From Gammaproteobacteria bacterium (GTDB taxonomy: Bacteria; Pseudomonadota; Gammaproteobacteria; Pseudomonadales; UBA3067), in assembly GCA_002402085.1 (NCBI GenBank), contig NVVB01000037.1:1355-6417 (forward strand): DNA of 5,063 nt, written 5' to 3'. Position numbers and translations under genes: made by a program. Shown here piece after piece: positions 1-5,063 of the stretch. Under the pieces are notes generated by a model. That model was not told the DNA's origin. It saw only the letters and a program-made list of their open reading frames with translations, and ran no database searches. How positions within the stretch are numbered: the stretch's first letter is position 1; every line of letters starts with the position of its first letter.

Positions 1-9
1 CACGAAATA

Positions 10-69
10 CTGTAAATCACGGCCATGCAAATCATCGTCTTGCAAATCACTGTCTTGCAAATCAGAAAA
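10..69. repeat. 15-bp tandem repeat, four units
   Basis: Four head-to-tail 15-base units start at 10, 25, 40 and 55. The shared core is TGYAAATCA. Units two and three (ATGCAAATCATCGTC and TTGCAAATCACTGTC) agree at 12 of 15 positions. Unit four keeps the first ten bases of unit three and then diverges, and unit one is the most degenerate. The period is a multiple of three, so on the minus strand each unit reads as a D-L-x-x-x pentapeptide. I see no further unit to the left within the nine bases available, so the array seems to begin inside the window. Confidence 0.85.
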
Positions 70-130
70 CGTCCAACAAAACCACTTGGCTCAAAACTGT
101 TGATTTCAATCCAGCCCCTACGCTCAAGGC

Positions 131-198
131 GTACTATGCCTCACCGGGTACTATGCCTCACCGCGTATTATGCCTCACCGCATGCTATGCCTCGCAGC
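131..198. repeat. 17-bp tandem repeat, four units plus a decayed fifth
   Basis: Four contiguous 17-base units start at 131, 148, 165 and 182. Unit two is GTACTATGCCTCACCGC. Unit one differs from it only at the last base, unit three by one base, and unit four at five positions, so similarity falls off toward ribE. About 16 bases before unit one (roughly 115-130) look like a decayed fifth copy, with CTACGC-TCA in place of CTATGCCTCA. The period is not a multiple of three, so the array cannot keep one reading frame. It ends only four bases before the ribE stop codon. No spacers separate the units, so it is not a CRISPR array. Confidence 0.9.
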
Positions 199-202
199 CA
201 AG

Positions 203-871
203 CTAGGGCTTTAAAAAACCATTTTGAGCTAAAAAGTCTTTACTCAAAGCACTCTCTTTCTTAGCGGTATCGGGACTCTGAGGGAATTGAAGTAGCCTTT
301 CAATGTGCCTAGCCACCAAATCAACCTCCAAATTAACCGACTGCCCCACCGTCCAAGTAGTCGCCGTTGAATGTCCCGCAGTATGGGGGATCAAATTCAA
401 CTCAAACGCATTGCCCTTAACGCCGTTCACTGTAAGGCTAATACCATCCACACAGATTGAGCCTTTATGGGCGATGTAGCGAGCCAGGTCTTCTGGCGCA
501 GCGATACACACATACACCGAGTCGCCATCATTACTAAGCTTCTGAATTTTACCGACACCGTCTACATGACCTGCAACGATATGTCCCCCCAACCGAGATT
601 GCAAGGTTAAGGCCTTCTCCAAATTGACTTTTTGGCCGACACAGATGTCTTTAAACGTAGAGCAAGAGACCGTTTCTCGGGACACATTGGCCCAAAAAAA
701 ACCCCCTGAGAAAGAAGTCACCGTCAAGCACACGCCATTCGTGGCAATGCTGTCACCCAGCGCAACGTCGGCAAACGATAACCCTTTGCCGTCCACACAC
801 AAGGTAATGTCACCTTGGCGAGCACTGACTTGCTTAATTTCACCTACCGCTTCCACAATCCCCGTAAACAC
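203..871 (-). CDS. ribE: Riboflavin synthase, alpha chain
   Basis: This enzyme dismutates two molecules of 6,7-dimethyl-8-ribityllumazine to riboflavin plus a pyrimidine product, the last step of riboflavin synthesis in the cytosol; the family acts as a homotrimer. The 222-residue product shows the family's internal duplication: barrel one opens with the hallmark MFTGIVE and carries SIATNGVCLTV (41-51), and barrel two follows GGHIVAGHVDG (95-105) and carries SICVDGISLTV (138-148). Cys48 and His102 match residues implicated in catalysis. Residues 187-195 resemble the C-terminal trimerisation helix, followed by a tail of about 25 residues ending FLAQNGFLKP. The start is GTG, fixed by the invariant MFTGIVE; a Shine-Dalgarno AGGGGA lies five bases upstream and overlaps the TAG stop of ribD, which suggests translational coupling. 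The stop is TAG. The gene is also called ribC in enterobacteria. Confidence 0.96.
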   Translation of the reverse strand: MFTGIVEAVGEIKQVSARQGDITLCVDGKGLSFADVALGDSIATNGVCLTVTSFSGGFFWANVSRETVSCSTFKDICVGQKVNLEKALTLQSRLGGHIVAGHVDGVGKIQKLSNDGDSVYVCIAAPEDLARYIAHKGSICVDGISLTVNGVKGNAFELNLIPHTAGHSTATTWTVGQSVNLEVDLVARHIERLLQFPQSPDTAKKESALSKDFLAQNGFLKP

Positions 872-876
872 CGGTA

Positions 877-882
877 TCCCCT
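877..882 (-). promoter_or_regulatory. ribE ribosome binding site overlapping the ribD stop
   Basis: On the minus strand the bases AGGGGA end five bases before the GTG start of ribE. The first two of these bases are the last two of the TAG stop of ribD. A ribosome finishing ribD therefore sits on the ribE initiation region, the usual arrangement for coupled translation. This site supports the GTG start, since there is no ATG alternative near the conserved N-terminus. Confidence 0.75.
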
Positions 883-2083
883 ACTGTTGAATCGGTTTCG
901 CAATCACTCGAAGGTCATCGCCAATTTGGCGGACATCTTGCCACAGCAGCTGAGGAATATCTCCCATTGATTGATACTCAGGCAAGTTAAGCAAGGGTTG
1001 AGCATGGCTCCCCATCAGCTTACTGGCAATATAAATAATGTATTCATCCACTAAATTAAGTTGTGCCATTTGACCGGCTAATGCAGCCCCGGACTCAACC
1101 CACAACTCATTGATTTCTTGCTGAGCAAGAAACGTCAATAACGCAGGTAAATCCACCCCTGCTCCTGAGGACTTTAAGGTCACGACCTCCGCCCCCTGAT
1201 CCGCAAGCAATTGATGCTTAGAGGCTTGGACTACTGAGTTCGATGACGTCGCACCGGACTCAGAAGGCGTCGTGACAATCCAGTTTTTACGCGCGGCAGT
1301 GAAAATCTTTGCCTGATGGGGCACACGCAACTGACTATCCAATACCACCAAAGCAGGCTGAAAGACATCGGCTTGATTTTGCCAGCGCTCCGGCCGCTCT
1401 CCGAGCCAATCCGAAAGCCGAACATTCATAGACGGATCATCGGCCAACACCGTGTTAATGCCGGTTAAAATAGCACTACTTTGCGCTCGCCAACGCTGTA
1501 CGTCAGCACGCGCCGCAGGGCCGGTAATCCACTTGCTCTGACCATTACGCAGCGCCGTACGCCCATCAAGACTCATGGCCATTTTACAGCGCACCCAGGG
1601 CCGCTGATGCGTCATGCGCTGAATAAACCCGGGATTAAGGGCACGAGACTCTTGCTCAAGAATACCGCTCAACACGGCAATGCCTTGCTGTCGGAGAATT
1701 TCCAAGCCATTGCCAGCCACAAGCGGGTTAGGGTCCTGCATCGCCACCACCACCCGAGACACGCGCGCTTCAATCAACGCCCTAGTACACGGTGGTGTTT
1801 TACCAGTATGGCAACATGGCTCTAAGGTTACGTAGGCAGTCGCGCCCTGAGCCAAACCGCCTGCATCGCGCAGCGCGTTGACTTCAGCGTGGCCTTGTCC
1901 CGCGTACTGATGCCACCCTTGCCCCACTAACTGACCGTCCTTAACCAGAACACAGCCCACACGAGGGTTGGGGTGAGTGGTATAAAGTCCTTTGCGAGCC
2001 AACTGAATTGCAAGCGCCATCCACCGGCTATGATCCGATAAATCGACCTCACAAGACTCAACACTAGCGTTCAAAGAAGACAC
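881..2083 (-). CDS. ribD: Bifunctional riboflavin deaminase/reductase RibD
   Basis: RibD converts the GTP-derived diaminopyrimidine intermediate by deamination and then NADPH-dependent reduction of the ribosyl side chain. The 400-residue product has both domains. The N-terminal deaminase has HPNPRVGC (37-44), the zinc and proton-shuttle motif HAE (65-67), and PCCHTGKTPPC (89-99) with Cys90 and Cys99 as the other zinc ligands. The reductase begins near 162 with RPWVRCKMAMSLDGRTA, then SKWITG (183-188), ILTGINTVLADDP (205-217) and ELWVESGAALAG (326-337). E. coli RibD is about 367 residues; part of the excess is an N-terminal extension of about 20 residues before the conserved WMALAIQLA. The start shown is GTG, but the strong Shine-Dalgarno-like AAGAGGTG overlaps that codon. 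An in-frame TTG at 2074-2072, six bases after it, is a credible alternative that shortens the protein by three residues. It lies 15 bases after nrdR and 9 before ribE. Confidence 0.95.
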   Translation of the reverse strand: MSSLNASVESCEVDLSDHSRWMALAIQLARKGLYTTHPNPRVGCVLVKDGQLVGQGWHQYAGQGHAEVNALRDAGGLAQGATAYVTLEPCCHTGKTPPCTRALIEARVSRVVVAMQDPNPLVAGNGLEILRQQGIAVLSGILEQESRALNPGFIQRMTHQRPWVRCKMAMSLDGRTALRNGQSKWITGPAARADVQRWRAQSSAILTGINTVLADDPSMNVRLSDWLGERPERWQNQADVFQPALVVLDSQLRVPHQAKIFTAARKNWIVTTPSESGATSSNSVVQASKHQLLADQGAEVVTLKSSGAGVDLPALLTFLAQQEINELWVESGAALAGQMAQLNLVDEYIIYIASKLMGSHAQPLLNLPEYQSMGDIPQLLWQDVRQIGDDLRVIAKPIQQ

Positions 2084-2088
2084 CTCTT
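2081..2088 (-). promoter_or_regulatory. Shine-Dalgarno-like site at the ribD start
   Basis: The minus-strand bases AAGAGGTG are the only good Shine-Dalgarno match in the nrdR-ribD junction. They overlap the GTG that gives the longest ribD frame, so they cannot serve it. They sit six bases before an in-frame TTG (2074-2072), normal spacing. The true start may therefore be TTG. The next in-frame ATG (codon 22) lacks a matching site. Confidence 0.5.
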
Positions 2089-2098
2089 AACTAAGTGA

Positions 2099-2557
2099 TT
2101 ACTCAGCTTCTTGCTGCATACGATCCAGCTCTTCACGAAACTCGTTTAAATCTTTAAAACTTCGATACACCGAAGCGAATCGCACGTAAGCCACTTCGTC
2201 TACGTCCCGTAGCGCATCCATCACTTCCTCGCCAACGCTTCTAGAACTGACTTCGCGTTCCCCTTTGGCTCTCAAATTATGAGTAATGCGTACCATCACC
2301 GCGTCAATCTCTTCGATTCCCACGGGCCTTTTCTCCAGCGCTTTAAGAATGCCAGATTTAAGCTTTTCTTCATCAAAGGGCTGACGCGAGCCATCGGATT
2401 TGACCACGCGGGGCATCACTAATTCAGCCGTTTCAAACGAGGTAAAGCGCTCACTGCAAGACGTACACTCGCGACGACGACGCACCTGCTGGCCTTCGGC
2501 GACCAAACGCGAATCAATCACTTTAGTTTCTGAGGTATGACAAAAAGGACAATGCAT
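2099..2557 (-). CDS. nrdR: Transcriptional repressor NrdR
   Basis: NrdR is the nucleotide-sensing repressor of ribonucleotide reductase operons. It binds paired NrdR boxes upstream of nrd genes when its ATP-cone carries the appropriate adenine nucleotides. The 152-residue product is close to the usual 150. The N-terminal zinc ribbon uses Cys3, Cys6, Cys31 and Cys34 (MHCPFC and CTSC), joined by the basic stretch RRRRE (26-30) that contacts DNA in this family. The ATP-cone covers about residues 49-139, starting [18 protein letters not shown] and including [11 protein letters not shown] and [13 protein letters not shown]. The ATG start is fixed by the conserved MHCPFC. Its Shine-Dalgarno is poor, with AGG about 13 bases upstream. 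It heads the rib operon, an arrangement widespread in proteobacteria. No NrdR box is seen in this window, so its targets lie elsewhere. The stop is TAA. Confidence 0.97.
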   Translation of the reverse strand: MHCPFCHTSETKVIDSRLVAEGQQVRRRRECTSCSERFTSFETAELVMPRVVKSDGSRQPFDEEKLKSGILKALEKRPVGIEEIDAVMVRITHNLRAKGEREVSSRSVGEEVMDALRDVDEVAYVRFASVYRSFKDLNEFREELDRMQQEAE

Positions 2558-2588
2558 AAGAAAACAGCAACCTGTTCCGTTAGGGTTG

Positions 2589-2614
2589 AAAAAAAACTGC
2601 TGCCAAACCGCGGC
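2589..2614 (-). terminator. Possible terminator of glyA (weak hairpin plus T8)
   Basis: On the minus strand GCCGC (2614-2610), loop GGTTTG and GCAGC (2603-2599) form a five-pair stem with one C-A mismatch, followed after two bases by eight T (2596-2589). Position and polarity suit termination of glyA before nrdR. The stem is weak, so leaky termination or a chance T run remain possible. Confidence 0.3.
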
Positions 2615-2675
2615 CTACACTAAGGGCAATCCGTTCAAATCACATCGACAAGACCCGCCTCAGATCCCGCCTGAA

Positions 2676-2705
2676 CACTGCCCTAGATACTGATTTAGGA
2701 CAGTG
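2676..2705. repeat. 10-bp inverted repeat between glyA and nrdR
   Basis: CACTGCCCTA (2676-2685) and TAGGACAGTG (2696-2705) are inverted repeats with a ten-base loop. They pair at nine of ten positions plus one G-U in the minus-strand RNA. The hairpin lies about 50 bases beyond the glyA stop and has no T run on either side. It could be an mRNA-stabilising or processing hairpin at the glyA 3' end, part of a rho-dependent terminator region, or a protein-binding site. I cannot choose among these from sequence. Confidence 0.6.
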
Positions 2706-2721
2706 ATATTAAGCGGACCCC

Positions 2722-2740
2722 AAGGCAGTTTAAATGCCTT
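2722..2740 (-). other. Short perfect stem-loop after the glyA stop
   Basis: AAGGCA and TGCCTT form a perfect six-pair stem around a seven-base AT-rich loop, 14 bases after the glyA TAG. No T tract follows in either direction, so it does not meet the pattern of an intrinsic terminator. Together with the hairpin at 2676-2705 it gives the glyA transcript a structured 3' end. Confidence 0.4.
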
Positions 2741-2754
2741 ACCGACTAGAGCGA

Positions 2755-4011
2755 CTAGCTTCCGTAAACAGGGAACCTAGCGCATAACTCAGTGACTTTC
2801 GCGCGCACTTGATCGATGACTTTTTCATTATTAATGTCATCTAAAATATCACAAATCCAACCACACAAGGCTTCACTCTCAGCTTGACCGAAACCACGGC
2901 GAGTAATCGCTGGGGTGCCAATACGCAAACCACTGGTGACGAAAGGTGAAAGCGGGTCATTAGGCACGGCATTCTTGTTGACAGTAATGTGTGCACGGCC
3001 AAGCGCAGCATCGGCCTCTTTACCGGTCATTTCCTTACCAATCAAAGACAACAAAAACAAATGATCATCTGTTCCGCCTGAGACTACGTCGTAGCCTCGG
3101 TCTAAGAATACCGACGCCATGGTTTGAGCGTTTTTAACGACACTCTTTTGGTAATCAACAAAGCTGTCTTCCATGGCTTCTTTGAAACAAATCGCTTTGG
3201 CAGCAATGACATGCATCAACGGACCGCCCTGACCACCCGGGAAAACCGCAGAATTCAATTTCTTTTCAATCGCTGCATTGGACTTCGCAAGAATTAGTCC
3301 GCCACGAGGACCGCCCAAGGTTTTATGGGTAGTGGTAGTCGTTACATCAGCGATCTGAACTGGGTTCGGGTATTGCCCAGTAGCGACTAAGCCGGCTACA
3401 TGCGCCATATCGACAACCAAATAAGCCCCAATTGAATCGGCGATAGTACGGAAACGTTGCCAATCCACTACACGGGAATACGCAGAGAAACCGGCCATAA
3501 TCATCTTAGGCTGGTGCTCTTTCGCAAGCGCTTCCACTTGCTCGTAATCAATCTCACCCGTCTCGGCATTTAATCCGTATTGGTAGGCTTGATACATTTT
3601 CCCAGAGAAGCTTACTTTAGCGCCATGAGTCAAATGCCCACCGTCCGCCAAACTCATGCCTAAGACTGTATCGCCTGGCTCAAGCAAGGCCATGTAAACA
3701 GCAGAGTTCGCTTGTGAGCCAGAGTGCGGCTGCACATTGGCGTAATCCGCACCAAACAACTCCTTAGCTCGATCGATGGCTAACTGCTCAACCACATCAA
3801 CGTGTTCGCAACCACCGTAATAACGTTTACCCGGATAGCCTTCGGCGTATTTATTAGTCAATACAGTGCCTTGCGCTTCCATGACTCGGGGACTGGCATA
3901 GTTTTCTGATGCAATCAGCTCAATGTGCTCTTCCTGCCGCTGGCACTCGCCCTGGATTGCTTGCCAAACTTCATCATCGTATCCCGCAATGGTCATATCG
4001 CGCTTAAACAT
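2755..4011 (-). CDS. glyA: Serine hydroxymethyltransferase
   Basis: GlyA is a cytosolic PLP enzyme that interconverts serine plus tetrahydrofolate with glycine plus 5,10-methylene-tetrahydrofolate, the main one-carbon entry for purine, thymidylate and methionine synthesis. The 418-residue product matches the 417 of E. coli GlyA. Key features are [11 protein letters not shown] (30-40), [15 protein letters not shown] (53-67), HSGSQAN near 96-102, and [12 protein letters not shown] (199-210) with Asp201 and His204 around the cofactor. The PLP lysine is Lys230 in [14 protein letters not shown], and [13 protein letters not shown] (361-373) carries the carboxylate-binding Arg363. All expected active-site residues are present, with no frameshift. 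The ATG start is supported by AGAGGT five bases upstream. It diverges from ettA. A 197-base spacer with hairpins separates it from nrdR, so co-transcription with the rib genes is possible but not shown. No PurR or MetR site is evident upstream. Confidence 0.98.
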   Translation of the reverse strand: MFKRDMTIAGYDDEVWQAIQGECQRQEEHIELIASENYASPRVMEAQGTVLTNKYAEGYPGKRYYGGCEHVDVVEQLAIDRAKELFGADYANVQPHSGSQANSAVYMALLEPGDTVLGMSLADGGHLTHGAKVSFSGKMYQAYQYGLNAETGEIDYEQVEALAKEHQPKMIMAGFSAYSRVVDWQRFRTIADSIGAYLVVDMAHVAGLVATGQYPNPVQIADVTTTTTHKTLGGPRGGLILAKSNAAIEKKLNSAVFPGGQGGPLMHVIAAKAICFKEAMEDSFVDYQKSVVKNAQTMASVFLDRGYDVVSGGTDDHLFLLSLIGKEMTGKEADAALGRAHITVNKNAVPNDPLSPFVTSGLRIGTPAITRRGFGQAESEALCGWICDILDDINNEKVIDQVRAKVTELCARFPVYGS

Positions 4012-4016
4012 TGGTG

Positions 4017-4022
4017 ACCTCT
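4017..4022 (-). promoter_or_regulatory. glyA ribosome binding site
   Basis: Minus-strand AGAGGT ends five bases before the glyA ATG. It is the best Shine-Dalgarno match in the window and confirms the start at 4011 over the internal Met6 codon. Confidence 0.7.
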
Positions 4023-4264
4023 ATATTAAATTCAAGAATGCTATTAAATCTCAATCGCGCGGTTTGACTAGAATCCCAACTTGAGCCCAACGGATTGAGG
4101 GAACAGCTGAAAACCTAACTCAAAGCTAAATCGCGGCAAAAGAAAGGTGATGCCCTTATTTTATCTCAATGTGGCGATGAGAGCACATGAAAACAATCCA
4201 CCTGGCACTTAAATATTATTCATTTTACTGAACAAGGTAGTTTTGCAGCGAGCGCAGCCCACTA

Positions 4265-4387
4265 TCAGTCAAGTTTTCTCTCTTGTTCCCCCCCAATACT
4301 CGCCATCACCAAAATCCCCCCTAGAATAGAAGACGCTATTCCCAGCATAACGGCTAGCAACAAGAGACATTGCAACCCAGCCGCCAA
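4265..4387 (-). CDS. Possible small single-helix membrane peptide
   Basis: I do not recognise this as a known gene. A 40-codon frame runs from TTG (4387) to TGA (4265), immediately after an in-frame stop. Residues 7-31 are an almost unbroken hydrophobic, glycine-containing stretch (QCLLLLAVMLGIAS, then SILGGILVMASIGG), long enough for one membrane helix, followed by the charged tail EQERKLD. Against it: no ATG at the beginning, no clear Shine-Dalgarno, and an internal ATG (4348) that would leave only 27 residues and cut the helix. It could be a real small membrane protein, a decayed fragment of a larger one, or chance. It points the same way as glyA, about 250 bases upstream of it. Confidence 0.22.
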   Translation of the reverse strand: MAAGLQCLLLLAVMLGIASSILGGILVMASIGGEQERKLD

Positions 4388-4572
4388 TTAGGTAGCGTTA
4401 CCACTTATTAAAAGACAGGATTTACAAAAAAACCGTTCTTAAATCAGTACCCTTCATGAGTACAGAACCAACAATGTGACAGCCGACCCTAGATCTATAT
4501 TGATCAGCCCCGTACTCACAAGCCCATACCCAGAACGGCTTCTTTCTTCAAACCAACACTGCGAAAAACACT

Positions 4573-5063
4573 ATGGCTCAATACATCTACACTATGAACC
4601 GCGTGGGCAAGATCGTGCCCCCCAAAAGAACCATATTAAAAGACATTTCCCTGTCTTTTTTCCCCGGCGCAAAAATAGGCGTTCTAGGATTAAACGGATC
4701 GGGTAAATCCACACTATTGAGAATCATGGCCGGGCTCGATCAAGAAATCGAAGGCGAAGCACGCCCTCAGCCCGGTATTAAAGTCGGCTACCTGCCCCAA
4801 GAACCCCAACTCAACCCCGATAAAGACGTGCGCGGCAACGTTGAAGAAGGGGTAGCGGAAATTACAGCCCTGCTGCAAGAGTTCGACGACATCAACATGA
4901 AGTTCGCCGAACCCATGAGCGACGACGAAATGAATGCCCTGTTGGAAAAACAAGGCGAGCTTCAAAACGCTATTGATGCCGCCGACGCCTGGGAGCTAGA
5001 CCGGAAATTAGAAGTAGCCGCCGATGCGCTTAGGCTGCCGCCCTGGGACGCAGACGTAAGCAC
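4573..5063 (+). CDS. ettA: Energy-dependent translational throttle protein EttA (partial)
   Basis: EttA is a soluble ABC-F ATPase that binds the ribosomal E site and gates the first peptide bonds according to the ATP/ADP ratio; it is not a transporter. The window holds the first 163 codons, while the full protein is usually about 555 residues. MAQYIYTMNRVGKIVPPKR (1-19), FFPGAKIGVLG (29-39), the Walker A motif GLNGSGKST (39-47) and the Q-loop region GYLPQEPQL (72-80) are clear. Residues about 85-145 form the arm inserted in the first ABC domain, and AADALRLPPWDADVS leads to the signature motif, which lies past the edge. Walker A has Ser where E. coli EttA has Ala, still a valid P-loop. The arm (MSDDEMNALLEKQGELQ and onward) differs from the E. 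coli one. The ATG start matches the family N-terminus, but no Shine-Dalgarno precedes it. It diverges from glyA. Confidence 0.95.
   Translation, partial: MAQYIYTMNRVGKIVPPKRTILKDISLSFFPGAKIGVLGLNGSGKSTLLRIMAGLDQEIEGEARPQPGIKVGYLPQEPQLNPDKDVRGNVEEGVAEITALLQEFDDINMKFAEPMSDDEMNALLEKQGELQNAIDAADAWELDRKLEVAADALRLPPWDADVS

Larger units (their letters stand above)
1..202. other. Spacer downstream of ribE with two tandem repeat arrays
   Basis: These 202 bases lie past the ribE stop on its downstream side. They hold a 15-bp tandem repeat, a unique stretch of about 60 bases and a 17-bp tandem repeat. I see no rho-independent terminator for the rib transcript here: no GC-rich hairpin followed by a T run on the minus strand. 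A plus-strand frame from 25 to 264 is open, but it runs through both repeats and antisense into ribE, so I do not accept it. Two minus-strand frames run off the left edge. One is open from 90 to 1 with pentapeptide-like repeats and no ATG. The other starts with ATG at 26-24 and gives MAVIYSIS before the edge. The second could be the start of ribBA, the gene expected next in this cluster, but eight codons are too few to decide. Confidence 0.6.
4012..4572. other. Divergent spacer between glyA and ettA
   Basis: This 561-base region must hold the promoters of both divergent genes, yet I find no strong sigma-70 pair for either. On the glyA strand the best -10-like hexamers are TAAAAT (4163-4158) and TTTAAT (4048-4043), both lacking a good -35. 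They lie inside two copies of a 14-base direct repeat (4042-4055 and 4157-4170, 12 of 14 identical). On the ettA strand, GTGACA (4476-4481) resembles a -35, but the nearest TATATT (4496-4501) is only 14 bases away, shorter than usual. No riboswitch, tRNA or leader peptide with attenuator is apparent. A minus-strand frame for a one-helix peptide lies at 4265-4387 and is listed separately. Confidence 0.6.

Noticed and set aside
131..198. CRISPR array
   Set aside because: The 17-base units are contiguous with no spacers and no cas genes are nearby; this is a simple tandem repeat.
85..229. GCTCAAAA (89-96) and TTTTGAGC (222-229) as terminal inverted repeats of a small mobile element around the 17-bp array
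   Set aside because: The arms are only eight bases, one arm is within ribE coding sequence, and there is no target duplication or transposase.
25..264. Plus-strand 79-codon frame spanning both repeat arrays
   Set aside because: It reads through non-coding repeats and antisense into the certain ribE, with no Shine-Dalgarno and no recognisable domain.
287..303. Inverted repeat TTGAA-GTAGCCT-TTCAA resembling a MetR-type site
   Set aside because: It lies inside the ribE coding region with only five-base arms, well within chance expectation.
1481..1825. Plus-strand 114-codon frame
   Set aside because: It lies wholly antisense within ribD, whose motifs are intact; the product looks like antisense translation with no family features.
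2558..2754. FMN riboswitch or NrdR box upstream of nrdR-rib genes
   Set aside because: No RFN-type conserved blocks and no paired ACAC-TATA-like NrdR boxes are present.
4012..4572. Glycine riboswitch or PurR-type operator upstream of glyA
   Set aside because: I looked for the conserved glycine aptamer core and for an ACGCAAACGTTTGCGT-like palindrome and saw neither.
4476..4706. Plus-strand 76-codon frame before ettA
   Set aside because: It overlaps the ettA start out of frame, and its second half is the shifted reading of the conserved EttA N-terminus.
4714..4965. Minus-strand 83-codon frame
   Set aside because: It is antisense to ettA; its apparent hydrophobic segments derive from the complement of the conserved EttA coding sequence.

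Overview
The window looks like ordinary chromosomal DNA from a gammaproteobacterium. This is inferred from protein character: a 417-residue-class GlyA, a classical NrdR with an MHCPFC start, a fused RibD, and an EttA N-terminus. It is also inferred from gene order, because nrdR-ribD-ribE is the conserved head of the riboflavin cluster (usually followed by ribBA, ribH and nusB) in pseudomonads and related marine groups. Base composition looks moderate, not strongly GC- or AT-rich. I cannot name a genus from the sequence alone.

Layout, right to left along the minus strand. glyA (serine hydroxymethyltransferase, 2755-4011) is followed by a 197-base spacer that holds two hairpins and a T8 tract. 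Then come nrdR (2099-2557), ribD (881-2083) and ribE (203-871), tightly packed with gaps of 15 and 9 bases, almost certainly one transcript. Both rib genes appear to use non-ATG starts. Their junctions suggest translational coupling: the ribE Shine-Dalgarno overlaps the ribD stop, and the best ribD Shine-Dalgarno overlaps its own annotated GTG. On the plus strand, ettA (from 4573, cut by the window end) diverges from glyA across a 561-base spacer. That spacer has no recognised regulatory element but contains a 40-codon reading frame for a possible one-helix membrane peptide.

The left end (1-202), downstream of ribE, is non-coding or undetermined. It carries two different tandem repeats side by side: four 15-bp units (10-69) and four 17-bp units (131-198). 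Read on the minus strand, the 15-bp units give D-L-x-x-x pentapeptides. A second minus frame gives an ATG at 26 that could be the start of the expected ribBA. Neither can be decided within the window.

Functionally, glyA feeds one-carbon and glycine metabolism. NrdR senses nucleotides and represses ribonucleotide reductase genes. RibD and RibE supply two riboflavin steps, and EttA gates translation according to energy state. I found no mobile element, CRISPR array, tRNA, rRNA or defence system. The unusual material is confined to the two spacers and the start-codon choices.
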